Shown: in pieces, positions 7,535-16,515 of the stretch
Numbering within the stretch: position 1 is the stretch's first letter
Layout of the letters: each line of letters starts with the position of its first letter
From: Pedobacter terrae
GTDB taxonomy: Bacteria > Bacteroidota > Bacteroidia > Sphingobacteriales > Sphingobacteriaceae
Length of the DNA: 64,000 bases
Direction: 5' to 3'
Assembly: GCF_900100705.1 (NCBI RefSeq)
Contig: NZ_FNCH01000001.1
Span: 385,163-449,162 of the forward strand
Position numbers and translations under genes: made by a program
The notes under the pieces: generated by a model
Databases searched by the model: none
Seen by the model: the letters and a program-made list of their open reading frames with translations, nothing else
Told to the model about the DNA's origin: nothing

Positions 7535-9722
7535 GTTGATTTTTGATCAGGTGGTAATAGTGTCCTTTGATTTGAAGTAGTTGCTGATGTGTACCAACTT
7601 CTTTAATTTCACCTTGCTGAAGCACCACAATTTGGTCTGCATTTTTTACCGTGCTGAGCCGGTGAGCAACGATCAGCACCGTTTTACCCTGAAAAAAAGT
7701 ATTGAGATTATTTACGATGGAAAGTTCATTCTGTGCATCTAATGAATTAGTGGCCTCGTCAAGAAAAACATAATCCGGATTACGGTAAATCATCCTGGCG
7801 ATTAATAAGCGTTGTTTCTGGCCTTCACTTAAGCCAAATCCATCTCTACCCACTACGGTTTCATAGCCGAAGGGCATTTTCAGGAAGAAAGCATGCATAT
7901 TGGCCATTTTAGCTGCCTCATGAAGACGATTAAAATCTTTAACTTCCGCACCTGCGAAAATATTATTGGCGATGGTATCCATGAAAACATACCCATCCTG
8001 CATCACTACACCGCAATATTTTCTCCATGATCTGGCATTAATGGCTTCGATTTTTTGCTTGCCAATTTTAATACTCCCTGCGGAAGAAGCATAAAATTTG
8101 AGTAACAGTTTAATTAATGTTGTCTTCCCGCTGCCACTGGTACCCACAATAGCCGTTACTTTTCCAGCTGGAATTTTCAAACTGACATTTTTTAATACTT
8201 GCGCACTGTGCTTGCCCCCGTATTGGAAAGATATCTGATCCAGCACGATATCTACTGGTCCATCCTCATTCAATTCCTCATCTACGCCAAAATCTTCTTC
8301 AGTTTCTTGTTGCACTTCATCTATACGCAATAAACTGAATGCTGCATTTTGCGAAACCCTCGAAAACTCCACCAACTGGTTTACCGGAGCATTTAGCTGT
8401 CCACAGATATAAGTAATGGCCAGCATGCCACCCAATGTTACCTGATCATGGATCACCAGCATGGCTGCAGCATAGGTGATCAGCACGTTTTTTACCTCAT
8501 TAATAAAAGCACCAACACCCTGCATCCGCTGATCAAGTTGCAATGCTTCAAGTTTGAGATCGAAAGATTGATCTTGTAATCCTTCCCAAAGCTGTTTTTT
8601 TTCTTCTTCACTCCCAGTTAATTTGATTTCCTGCATGGCATAGAAAATTTCCAGGAGCAGTTGCTGGTTAGCAGATAGTACCTTGAATTTTTTCTGATCG
8701 ATCATTTTTCGCTTCTGTTGAAAAGAGTTAGACCAGATTACGCTGATGCCAGCGCCGACAATAAATAGCAGAAAAATCTGCCAGTTGTAATGCAGCAAAA
8801 CGCCACCAAGTACAATTAAGGTAATTGCCGATAAAATAAAATTGATGAGTGAATTGGTTAGAAATTCCTCTATGCGTTGATTATCGTTCACGCGCTGCAT
8901 ATTGTCTCCTGCCTGCCGGTTATCAAAAAATGAGAAGGGCAATTTCATCAGTTTTGCCAGAAAATCTTTAAGCATGGTGATGCTGGTTCGGGCACCAATT
9001 CTAAATAACAATCTTCCCCGAACAAAATCCATCAGCATCCGGCCAGAAAAAAGCATCAGCTGTCCTAAACAAATCAGTAATAACAAATTGGTATTTTTTC
9101 CTTGAATTCCCTTATCTACAATCATTTGGGTTAGCAAAGGGATCACGAGCGAGAAACCACTGGCCAGCGCCAAACTCACCGCTATCGGGAACCAGCCTTT
9201 TCGGTGTAATTTTAGGTAAGGAATCAAGTTCCACAATGAAGTTTTATGCTCCGGCTTGCTATCCATTTCATGAAATGAACGGGTTGCCTCTAATAACAAT
9301 ACCCGGCCAATCTGTGTATCATCATTAATATTCCAGCCCGATAAAAATGCAGCCGTATCTAATTTTATTTTGCTGTTAAGCGCCGGGTCTGCAAGATAGA
9401 CTGATTCATTATTTACTTCATAAACCACTACATAATGTTCTTTTTGCCAGTGCACTATGCAAGGCATAGGTAATCTGTGTAGTTTATTATATTCCAATTC
9501 GGCAGCCATGGTTTTGAAGCCAATGTTCTCTGCGGCATCAATTAAATCAAGCATTGTAGTGCCCTGCTTCCCAATTTTGCAAAGCTTTCTTAAATGCTGC
9601 ATGGAAAAATTCTTACCGTGATAGCGAGCAACCATTTTAAGGCAAACCGGGCCACAATCCATGGCATCTGGCTGCTTATAAAACGGGTACTTTCTCCTGC
9701 GGATAAAATCTTTAAGCATCAT
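7518..9722 (-). CDS. Peptidase-containing ABC exporter (C39, LanT-like)
   Basis: This is a bifunctional exporter of 734 residues from the chosen start MMLKDF. An upstream in-frame ATG at 9788 would add 22 residues before the conserved start and is less likely. The C39 peptidase domain shows QPDAMDCGP with catalytic Cys23, HWQKEHYVV with His96 and ADPA with Asp112. Six membrane helices follow at about residues 165-420. The ATPase domain has Walker A GTSGSGKTT, the variant signature LSEGQ and Walker B YVFLDEATNSLD. It should cut the precursor after Gly34-Gly35 and export the core. It is the first gene of the minus-strand operon and is divergent from the permease genes across an 84-base promoter region. 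Confidence 0.92.
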   Translation of the reverse strand: MMLKDFIRRRKYPFYKQPDAMDCGPVCLKMVARYHGKNFSMQHLRKLCKIGKQGTTMLDLIDAAENIGFKTMAAELEYNKLHRLPMPCIVHWQKEHYVVVYEVNNESVYLADPALNSKIKLDTAAFLSGWNINDDTQIGRVLLLEATRSFHEMDSKPEHKTSLWNLIPYLKLHRKGWFPIAVSLALASGFSLVIPLLTQMIVDKGIQGKNTNLLLLICLGQLMLFSGRMLMDFVRGRLLFRIGARTSITMLKDFLAKLMKLPFSFFDNRQAGDNMQRVNDNQRIEEFLTNSLINFILSAITLIVLGGVLLHYNWQIFLLFIVGAGISVIWSNSFQQKRKMIDQKKFKVLSANQQLLLEIFYAMQEIKLTGSEEEKKQLWEGLQDQSFDLKLEALQLDQRMQGVGAFINEVKNVLITYAAAMLVIHDQVTLGGMLAITYICGQLNAPVNQLVEFSRVSQNAAFSLLRIDEVQQETEEDFGVDEELNEDGPVDIVLDQISFQYGGKHSAQVLKNVSLKIPAGKVTAIVGTSGSGKTTLIKLLLKFYASSAGSIKIGKQKIEAINARSWRKYCGVVMQDGYVFMDTIANNIFAGAEVKDFNRLHEAAKMANMHAFFLKMPFGYETVVGRDGFGLSEGQKQRLLIARMIYRNPDYVFLDEATNSLDAQNELSIVNNLNTFFQGKTVLIVAHRLSTVKNADQIVVLQQGEIKEVGTHQQLLQIKGHYYHLIKNQLELGQ

Positions 9723-9740
9723 AAATTTTAAAAACCGTAA

Positions 9741-9780
9741 ATGCAATGTTGTTGCAAATATGTAAAATATAATGCAACTT
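9741..9780. promoter_or_regulatory. Divergent promoter region with TGCAA boxes
   Basis: The 84-base space between the exporter (minus) and the first permease (plus) holds ATGCAAT (9741), GTTGCAA (9751-9757) and ATGCAAC (9772-9778), spaced 11 and 20 bases apart. They resemble the four TTGCAA boxes before the precursor gene. The common motif suggests that one regulator controls precursor, modification and transport genes. A close TAnnTTTG element could not be fixed on either strand. Confidence 0.4.
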
Positions 9781-9806
9781 TGATGCATTATTAAATTAAT
9801 CTTTTA

Positions 9807-11252
9807 ATGAAAAAAAACAACACTGCCATTTGGCAGATGCTGATAAAAAAAGAGTTACTGGTGATTTACCGGAACAAGACAATGCTCATCTCCACGGTAA
9901 TGATCTGGACACTTTTTGTCGCGGCTGCCATTTGTACCTATTTAGATTATCAATCGGCGCACAAACAAAGAATTGAGGCCAATACAATTTTCAGCCAGCA
10001 ATGGGCGCACCAACAACGCAATCCACATGATGCCGCACACTTTGGCACCTACCTTTTTAAATCGATTAATCTGTTAAACGTATTTGATACAGGCCTAAAT
10101 GATTATACCGGGAATACCTACCGTATTGAAGCCCATGTGCAACACGAACCTGATGCGGCAAATGCGGAAGGAAATGATAGTTCCATGCGTTTCGGCAGGC
10201 TCACACTTGCTTTGATTTTGCAATTGCTCATTCCGTTGCTCATCCTTTTCATCACAGCAACCAGCATGACCACGGAAAAAGAACAGGGTACATTGAAAAT
10301 GCTGCTGGCTCAGGGATTAAGCACTTCAAGGTTAATATGGGTTAAGGTAATTTCAAGTTACCTTTTTATCGTAACGGTGGTTTTACCAATTTTTTTACTG
10401 ATGACCATGATGTTATTAGCTTCTCCCGGATCTGACATACTGCTTACCAGATTACTTTGGATGATATTAGCATTTCTATTGTATTTTTTATTCATTGCCT
10501 TGCTGGGCATATTGATTTCAGCCTGGAGTGGTAATTCTGGAAAAGCAATTTTAACTGCGTTGAGTTGCTGGATATTAATGAGCATCATTTCGCCGAAATT
10601 ACTCACCGGAATTGCCGATCATAGCTATCCGCCAATGTCTCGCGCCGCTTTTACTGAGCTTGTTGAACAGGGCTACAGAAAGGGGCTTAACGGCCATGAC
10701 CCCTATGCAGAACGTGGGGAGCGTTTCGTTAAAAATATTCTTAAAAATTACCACGCAGACTCCGTTAGTGAACTTCCATTTAATATTGAAGGTTTAACAT
10801 TTCAATACCATGAGGATTATCGTAATATGGTGTTTAACCATTATATGGCGCAGGTAGCGCAACAGTTTGATAAACAACAGAACTTTTTAACAATAGCGGG
10901 AGTCTTTGATCCGTTTATCTCCATCAAACGGATTTCCATGGCCCTCTCTGGTACCGACTATTATCATCACCAGTACTTTTTTAAACAGGCCCAAACTTAC
11001 CGCAATCATTTAATTAAAAAGCTGAATCTGCAGCTGGCCATGCACAGTAAAGATGTAAAGGGAGAGTATATCTTGGGTCCTAAGTATTTTGCACGACTTC
11101 AAAACTTTGATGATCAGCTTCCACCTATCCATCACGTGATCCAGTTAAACCAGATTGGCCTATATGCTATAGCCGGATGGATTCTGCTGCTCGCCGCATT
11201 GCTTCAGTTTATTGCTTCACGTTCTCTAGCCCGTTATTATGAACTTGCTTAA
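9807..11252 (+). CDS. ABC-2 type permease (DUF3526-like), first of pair
   Basis: This 481-residue membrane protein has one helix near residues 22-42, a long extracytoplasmic loop, and four to five helices from about residue 130 to 260. A second large loop and a final helix near residue 460 follow. The segment MTTEKEQGTLKMLLAQGLS, just after the second helix, is the ABC-2 permease hallmark seen in the DUF3526 family. The gene overlaps the second permease by 14 bases. No ATP-binding subunit is encoded next to the pair, which is unusual. By position it may serve immunity or transport of the lanthipeptide. Confidence 0.8.
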   Translation: MKKNNTAIWQMLIKKELLVIYRNKTMLISTVMIWTLFVAAAICTYLDYQSAHKQRIEANTIFSQQWAHQQRNPHDAAHFGTYLFKSINLLNVFDTGLNDYTGNTYRIEAHVQHEPDAANAEGNDSSMRFGRLTLALILQLLIPLLILFITATSMTTEKEQGTLKMLLAQGLSTSRLIWVKVISSYLFIVTVVLPIFLLMTMMLLASPGSDILLTRLLWMILAFLLYFLFIALLGILISAWSGNSGKAILTALSCWILMSIISPKLLTGIADHSYPPMSRAAFTELVEQGYRKGLNGHDPYAERGERFVKNILKNYHADSVSELPFNIEGLTFQYHEDYRNMVFNHYMAQVAQQFDKQQNFLTIAGVFDPFISIKRISMALSGTDYYHHQYFFKQAQTYRNHLIKKLNLQLAMHSKDVKGEYILGPKYFARLQNFDDQLPPIHHVIQLNQIGLYAIAGWILLLAALLQFIASRSLARYYELA

Positions 11253-12663
11253 AATCGTATTTACGTTTGAACTGCGTATGCTTCGCAGACAGCGATTGGT
11301 ATTGTGCTTAATTGCTTTCTTCTTTCTAACGGGTCTTTACAGCATCTATGATGGTTACCATTTAACCAAAAAACAACTTACGGCTATAGATAGTCTGGAA
11401 CGAAATTACGATCAGAAATTTAATGAGCTGGCTAAAAATTTTACGGCAGATACCACTACATCAGCAGGAAAAACCAGCTATGCACAGGCAGGAATTCCAT
11501 CTGTGATTGAATACCGGAATCCACTCAATGCGATACACAAACCTGCAACACTATCGTCACTATCTGTAGGACAAAGGGACATATTACCTTATTATGAAGT
11601 GATTACCAGAAAACGAAATGCAGTAAATGCGCCCAATGCTGAAATTACCAATCCGGAAATGCTGGCCGCCGGAAACTTCGATCTCGCCTATGTGATTATT
11701 TACCTTTTTCCATTATTGGCTATCGCATTATCGTATAATACCTGGTCAAAAGAGAAAGAACAACAAACTGATCGCCTATTGGCTGTTCAGGGAAAGCATC
11801 TTGAACGCATCATCGTTTATAAACTTGGCTTTCGTTTTACCGTAGTGGCTTTACTGGCCTGGTTGCTGAGTGCTATCGGAATCATAAGTGACTCGCAGCT
11901 CAGCTCTTTTAACCTGACTACTTCTTTATTATGGTTTTTTGCCGTTACAGTATATCTGGCATTCTGGTTTTCGACCTGTTTACTGCTGATCAAACTCGGT
12001 AAAAGTTCTGCTGTGAATGCGCTTTACCTACTGGCTGCTTGGTGCTTCTTTCTCCTGGTATTGCCGGCCATTACCAATGCCTTTATTCGCCAGATATATC
12101 CTATTCCATTAAAAATGGATGAAGCCGTTGCTTTAAGGGAAAACAGCGAAGCCATTTGGGCAATGCCTAAACAAGCACTTATCGATACGTTTTACGCTAA
12201 TCATCCAAATTATAATTCCTTAAAAAGTGCTACGGATACCAGCGATAACAGCACCGTTCGGTTCAGTGCCTATTATGATCTTCTAGGAAGGAAAATGACT
12301 TCGGTGATAGCACGTTACAATCAGTATCCGCGAAAGCAAAATTTGATTTCAGCTAAACTAAGTTGGATTAATCCGGCTACGAAAACACAATACTTACTGA
12401 ACTCAATAACAGAAAGTGGCCTGACGGATTATTTATCTTATCAAAACCAGGTAAATCATTTTCAAAAAACTTGGGTCGATTTCATGACAGATTATATCAT
12501 TCATAATAGAACTTTAAGCCTGGCTGACTTACACCATCTTCCCGAATTTAAAATGCAACCGGCTCCGGGAAAGAACACAAATATCTTAACAGACATCTTT
12601 GGGTTGCTGATTATCTCCCTATCTATCCTATTCTTAAGTACAAAAATCAAATTACCATTATAA
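11239..12663 (+). CDS. ABC-2 type permease (DUF3526-like), second of pair
   Basis: This 474-residue protein has the same layout as its neighbour: an N-terminal helix at about 20-36, a large loop, helices from about residue 148 to 285, a loop and a C-terminal helix near 450-470. The SKEKEQQTDRLLAVQG stretch near residue 170 corresponds to the EREQGT motif of ABC-2 permeases in a diverged form. Its start overlaps the first permease by 14 bases, and the TonB-dependent receptor begins 32 bases after its stop, so the three genes probably form one transcript. A heterodimeric channel is likely. The ATPase must come from elsewhere. Confidence 0.75.
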   Translation: MNLLKIVFTFELRMLRRQRLVLCLIAFFFLTGLYSIYDGYHLTKKQLTAIDSLERNYDQKFNELAKNFTADTTTSAGKTSYAQAGIPSVIEYRNPLNAIHKPATLSSLSVGQRDILPYYEVITRKRNAVNAPNAEITNPEMLAAGNFDLAYVIIYLFPLLAIALSYNTWSKEKEQQTDRLLAVQGKHLERIIVYKLGFRFTVVALLAWLLSAIGIISDSQLSSFNLTTSLLWFFAVTVYLAFWFSTCLLLIKLGKSSAVNALYLLAAWCFFLLVLPAITNAFIRQIYPIPLKMDEAVALRENSEAIWAMPKQALIDTFYANHPNYNSLKSATDTSDNSTVRFSAYYDLLGRKMTSVIARYNQYPRKQNLISAKLSWINPATKTQYLLNSITESGLTDYLSYQNQVNHFQKTWVDFMTDYIIHNRTLSLADLHHLPEFKMQPAPGKNTNILTDIFGLLIISLSILFLSTKIKLPL

Positions 12664-12695
12664 CAAAATTACCATCAGTTTAATAAATCACAGAA

Positions 12696-14948
12696 ATGAA
12701 GAAAAAACTTTACTTGTTATTAATCATCCTTATTTACATTCCCCAGCTATTTGCACAACAGCAAAGCAAAACGAAATCTACCTTAGATTCTAACAGAACG
12801 CAACAGTTGAGAGAAATTAGTATTGCTGGAAAAAAAGCTGTTAAACTACGAAAAGACACCTTATCTGCAGCCTTGAGAATGCAGATTCCACTTCTTCAGA
12901 TGCCCCAGAACATTATTAGTATTTCCGCTGCATTGATACAACAGCAAGGAAGTTTTCAATTAAAAGACATGGCTAGGAATGCCAGCGGAATCTATTTCGG
13001 ATACAACAGTTCGCCTTTTGACAATTCTGCTTCCATTAAAATCAGAGGATTTAATGCCGCTACCACCATTAACGGGATGCCCAGCCGACTAGTGCTTGGT
13101 GCAACACTTGACGATGAAGCGCTAATTGAAAATCTGGAATTTATTAAAGGTCCGGCCGGATTTATCAGTGCTGTTGGCGAACCCGGTGGAACATTAAACA
13201 TTTCTACCAAAACACCAAAAGAAAAGTTATTGAATGTGCAGCTTACGGGAGGTAATTACAACCTTTTCAGATCCACCGTTGATGTTGGCAGCAAAGCTTT
13301 AGATAAAGGGTTTTCTTACCGTTTCAACGCAGCATATCAGCGGCAAAATTCTTACCTGAACAATATGAAAACGGAGAAATATGTGATTGCTCCGGTAGTT
13401 CAGTATAACTTCAGCCTACGGACTTATGTCATTGCCGAATATAACTACATTCGCGGTGAAGTAAAAAATGGTTCATCGATTAATAAACTTCGCCAGGATA
13501 AAGATGTACTTCAAGATCCGATTGGCGTAAATTACAGCGCGGGCATTGGCCTTCCGTTGAGTGTTGCACAAACACATACGGGCAGATTTGTAGCCGTTCA
13601 TAAATTCAACTCGAACTGGCAGTTAACTTCCCAGTCTAATTATGTGAAGGCTCCTTCTACGCAATGGTATATGGTTTCATCAAATAACAGAACTTCAATC
13701 AGCTTTGATGATGCGGGTAAAACTAAGCGTATATCCAGCAATTCTAATTTGTTAGGTGAAACCTATAACACCAACCTATTTCTTAATGGTAAATTTAACA
13801 CCGGGCAGTTTAAACATACACTTTTGGTCGGTGGCGATTATACTAAAGGAAAAGATTCACTTTCAACCTATTATGGAACCAGTCCTATCGCGTTCGACCG
13901 CAACAATCCGAATTATGATGTAGACCCAAATACGGTAGCTGTAACCAAAAGATCCATCAGGCAGGAAAATAACATTCATTACACTGCGGCATACGTTTAT
14001 GACAACATTGCCTTAGATAAATTTCTACTGACTGTTGGAGCGCGGTATACGGAATACAGAAATCAGAATATTTTAACCACCACAAAAGGTCCACGTACGC
14101 CTGATCAATACAAGCAACATGCCTTTTCACCTCGTTTAGCACTAACTTTTACTCCTGATTCTACTTCTTCCATCTACTTTTTGTATGACCAATCTTTTGT
14201 TCCGCAAACGGGTCAGGTAGTAACGGAAACTGCGGCCAGTGCAACCGCAGGACAGCGGACAGTTACTGGAACAAGGCCTATAGACCCTCAATTCGGAAAT
14301 AGCTTCGATCTTGGTTTTAAGAAAAAATGGTTTAATGGAAAGCTGCTGACCACCATAAATGGTTTCCACTCAGCAAAACAAAATGTATCTGCTAGGGACT
14401 TTAGAAGTTACACCTCTGCTGCGGGCGCTATAGCTTATTACCTGCAATTGGGTGAAGTAGTAAGTAACGGGGTTGAAGTTGACGTGATTGGAAACATCAC
14501 CGATCGCCTTTCATTAGTGGCGAATTACACCTATGTAGATGCTAAAATTACCAAAGACAATAACCTTGATCCTACGCCAGACAATCCCTCTATTGTAGGA
14601 CAAAAAATGCCTGATGTGCCTCAACAAATTTTTAATACCTGGATTCAATACAGTATTCCATTGAAGGGATATAATAAAATTTCACTGAGTGCCGGCCAAA
14701 CCAGTATTGCAAAACTATCTGCAATTAGTCAGCGTGATGTTTTCTTGCCCAATTACACCAAGTTCGATGCTGGGCTGAGCTTTACAAATCCGAGGTATTG
14801 GGTTAGGGTAATTGCAGATAACCTGGCGAATAAACGTTATATTTCTTCCGGAGATATTACAACTGATTTCCCATATACCGGAAATAACTATTTCTTTGTT
14901 GAAGGAGAGCCCTTTAATATCAGGTTTTCTGTTGGCCTCAGGTTTTAA
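12696..14948 (+). CDS. TonB-dependent siderophore-type outer-membrane receptor
   Basis: This 750-residue protein has a signal peptide of about 20 residues ending in LFAQ. The plug domain shows IKIRGFNAA, the INGMPSR segment and LEFIKGPAGFISAVGEPGGTLNISTK (about residues 150-170), which is the pattern of TonB-dependent siderophore receptors. The beta-barrel ends with a terminal phenylalanine (FSVGLRF), as outer-membrane proteins do. It lacks the carboxypeptidase-like domain of SusC proteins. It follows the permease pair closely and ends in a hairpin terminator. It could take up a metal chelate or the lanthipeptide itself; the substrate is not evident. Confidence 0.88.
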   Translation: MKKKLYLLLIILIYIPQLFAQQQSKTKSTLDSNRTQQLREISIAGKKAVKLRKDTLSAALRMQIPLLQMPQNIISISAALIQQQGSFQLKDMARNASGIYFGYNSSPFDNSASIKIRGFNAATTINGMPSRLVLGATLDDEALIENLEFIKGPAGFISAVGEPGGTLNISTKTPKEKLLNVQLTGGNYNLFRSTVDVGSKALDKGFSYRFNAAYQRQNSYLNNMKTEKYVIAPVVQYNFSLRTYVIAEYNYIRGEVKNGSSINKLRQDKDVLQDPIGVNYSAGIGLPLSVAQTHTGRFVAVHKFNSNWQLTSQSNYVKAPSTQWYMVSSNNRTSISFDDAGKTKRISSNSNLLGETYNTNLFLNGKFNTGQFKHTLLVGGDYTKGKDSLSTYYGTSPIAFDRNNPNYDVDPNTVAVTKRSIRQENNIHYTAAYVYDNIALDKFLLTVGARYTEYRNQNILTTTKGPRTPDQYKQHAFSPRLALTFTPDSTSSIYFLYDQSFVPQTGQVVTETAASATAGQRTVTGTRPIDPQFGNSFDLGFKKKWFNGKLLTTINGFHSAKQNVSARDFRSYTSAAGAIAYYLQLGEVVSNGVEVDVIGNITDRLSLVANYTYVDAKITKDNNLDPTPDNPSIVGQKMPDVPQQIFNTWIQYSIPLKGYNKISLSAGQTSIAKLSAISQRDVFLPNYTKFDAGLSFTNPRYWVRVIADNLANKRYISSGDITTDFPYTGNNYFFVEGEPFNIRFSVGLRF

Positions 14949-14971
14949 CACCTTTTTTCCTAAATAAAAAG

Positions 14972-15013
14972 ATCGCCGATACGTTTGCAGCATTTGCTTC
15001 ATGTATCGGCGAT
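14972..15013. terminator. Bidirectional terminator between TonB receptor and lysA
   Basis: An 11-bp perfect stem, ATCGCCGATAC and GTATCGGCGAT, encloses a 20-base loop. It lies 23 bases after the receptor stop and five bases beyond the end of convergent lysA. It marks the downstream border of the lanthipeptide locus. Confidence 0.75.
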
Positions 15014-15018
15014 TGATA

Positions 15019-16185
15019 TTAGATTTCGTTACTATAAACCGATCTTATGGTATCCCTAAGGTTATATTTCGAGGCCATTACTTCACCATAAGCACCTGCA
15101 CTACGGATGGCAAAAATATCACCTCTGAAAGATTCGGGCTGTTCCACTTCTTTACCAAAACAATCAGTACTCTCGCAGATCGGTCCAACAATGTCATATT
15201 TAACTGAGATTTGAGATTTGATATTTGAGATTTGAGACAAATTTTCGATTTTATGATAGGCTTGATACAATGCCGGACGCATCAATTCTGTCATGCCTGC
15301 ATCTAAAACCACAAAGTTTTTCTTCTTTCCGTTTTTAATGTACAATACACGGGTAATTAAAGATGCTGATTGGCCAACCAGGGCCCTACCTAATTCAAAA
15401 TGAACTTCCTGATTTGGTTTTACTGCTAAGAAATCTTTAAATATTTTGAAGTAAGATTTAAAGTCCGGTATCTGATTATCAGGGTTATAGTAGTCTATAC
15501 CTAAACCACCACCAACATTTAAAACTTCTACAACAAAACCTTTGTCTTCAAACCAGGTACAAAATTCATTTACGCGGACACAAAGGTTTTTATAAACATC
15601 CAGATTGGTAATCTGTGAGCCGATATGAAAATGAATGCCGATAAATTTCAGGTTTGGAGAGGCTTTTAAGGTATCGGCACATTCGGGTAAATCCCATGAG
15701 TTGATCCCAAATTTATTTTCATCTAAACCTGTCGTAATATTATGATGTGTATGTGCATCAACATTTGGGTTAATGCGGATGGCTACCTGAGCAATTTTAC
15801 CTTTTTTAGCGGCAAGTTCATTTAATACCGCTAATTCCTGGATAGATTCTACATTAAAACAGAAAATATCAAGGTCAAGCGCCTCATTAATTTCTTTATC
15901 AGATTTACCGACTCCGGCAAAAACGATTTTTTTATTGTCGAAACCTACTTCAACTGCTCTTCTTACCTCGCCAGCACTTACACAATCTGCACCAAAACCA
16001 ATTTCTTTGACCTGGTTTAACAGTACAGGATTGAAATTTGCCTTTAATGCATAATGGATATGAAATTGATATGGAGCTGCTGCATCTGCACAAGTGTGCA
16101 AGGTTTTTTGTAACAGATCGGTGTCGTAATAGTAAAAAGGCGTTTCAATATTGTTAAACTTTGATATATCTTTATCGGCGAACAT
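15019..16185 (-). CDS. lysA: Diaminopimelate decarboxylase
   Basis: This 388-residue fold-III PLP enzyme performs the last step of lysine synthesis, meso-diaminopimelate to L-lysine. HYALKAN places the PLP lysine at residue 48. GIHFHIGSQ, NVGGGLGIDY, FELGRALVGQSA and the C-terminal GPICESTDCFG (cysteine from the partner active site) are all present. At residues about 317-327 the protein reads SQISNIKSQIS. It is encoded by a TGAGATTTGA-type repeat that resembles a dispersed intergenic repeat and keeps the frame. Aspartokinase lies on the same strand but is separated by two small opposite-strand genes. Confidence 0.95.
   Translation of the reverse strand: MFADKDISKFNNIETPFYYYDTDLLQKTLHTCADAAAPYQFHIHYALKANFNPVLLNQVKEIGFGADCVSAGEVRRAVEVGFDNKKIVFAGVGKSDKEINEALDLDIFCFNVESIQELAVLNELAAKKGKIAQVAIRINPNVDAHTHHNITTGLDENKFGINSWDLPECADTLKASPNLKFIGIHFHIGSQITNLDVYKNLCVRVNEFCTWFEDKGFVVEVLNVGGGLGIDYYNPDNQIPDFKSYFKIFKDFLAVKPNQEVHFELGRALVGQSASLITRVLYIKNGKKKNFVVLDAGMTELMRPALYQAYHKIENLSQISNIKSQISVKYDIVGPICESTDCFGKEVEQPESFRGDIFAIRSAGAYGEVMASKYNLRDTIRSVYSNEI
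15205..15238. repeat. TGAGATTTGA repeat inserted in lysA
   Basis: On the plus strand the sequence consists of repeated TGAGATTTGA and TGATATTTGA units. It is out of character with the rest of lysA but in frame. Such TCAAATCTCA-type strings are commonly found between genes in Bacteroidota. It encodes SQISNIKSQIS in a predicted surface loop just before the VGPICES motif. Confidence 0.6.
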
Positions 16186-16354
16186 GTTCAGATTCCTTAT
16201 TATAATTTTAATTTTATTCTTTGGGCTAATTTATTTTGGTAACTACCTGGATTTAAAGCATGGAAGAATTACCCGTAAACAATACAATGGAAAAATCCGA
16301 TTTTTTATCGTACTACTTCTTATTGTACTGTTTCTTTTATTTATCAAAAAATGA
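16184..16354 (+). CDS. Small membrane protein, 56 residues
   Basis: Starting at MFRFLIIILILFF (16184), this gives a 56-residue protein with hydrophobic helices at about residues 2-18 and 38-54 and a basic loop (LDLKHGRITRKQYNGK) between them. An earlier in-frame ATG at 16151 would begin inside lysA and is less likely. The stop overlaps the next start as ATGA, which suggests translational coupling. It is divergent from lysA with starts only two bases apart. The family is unknown to me, and the hydropathy and coupling are the only support. Confidence 0.5.
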   Translation: MFRFLIIILILFFGLIYFGNYLDLKHGRITRKQYNGKIRFFIVLLLIVLFLLFIKK

Positions 16355-16515
16355 AGATAGCAGCAGCCATATTTATCGTTCTTATTCTTTCTGCCGGATT
16401 GTATAACTCTTACAAAAAATATAGAAACGGATTATTACCAGCAAACTTTCTGGCTCTTCATTGCCTTATCGGATTGCTGCTTGTAATAGGTGCTTTTTTC
16501 CTCTTATTCGAATAA
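16351..16515 (+). CDS. Small membrane protein, 54 residues
   Basis: This short gene reads MKIAAAIFIVLILSAGLYNS at the start and ends LLVIGAFFLLFE, giving two hydrophobic helices (about 2-18 and 36-53) around a basic loop. It is coupled to the previous small gene through an ATGA overlap. Its 3' end overlaps the end of the convergent aspartokinase gene by 12 bases. No family is recognised. Confidence 0.5.
   Translation: MKIAAAIFIVLILSAGLYNSYKKYRNGLLPANFLALHCLIGLLLVIGAFFLLFE

Noticed and set aside
9723..9788. Extended N-terminus of the C39 exporter
   Set aside because: The 22 extra residues precede the conserved peptidase start and would occupy the divergent promoter with its TGCAA boxes.
15205..15238. 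lysA as a pseudogene because of the repeat
   Set aside because: The insertion keeps the frame, and all motifs before and after it are intact.
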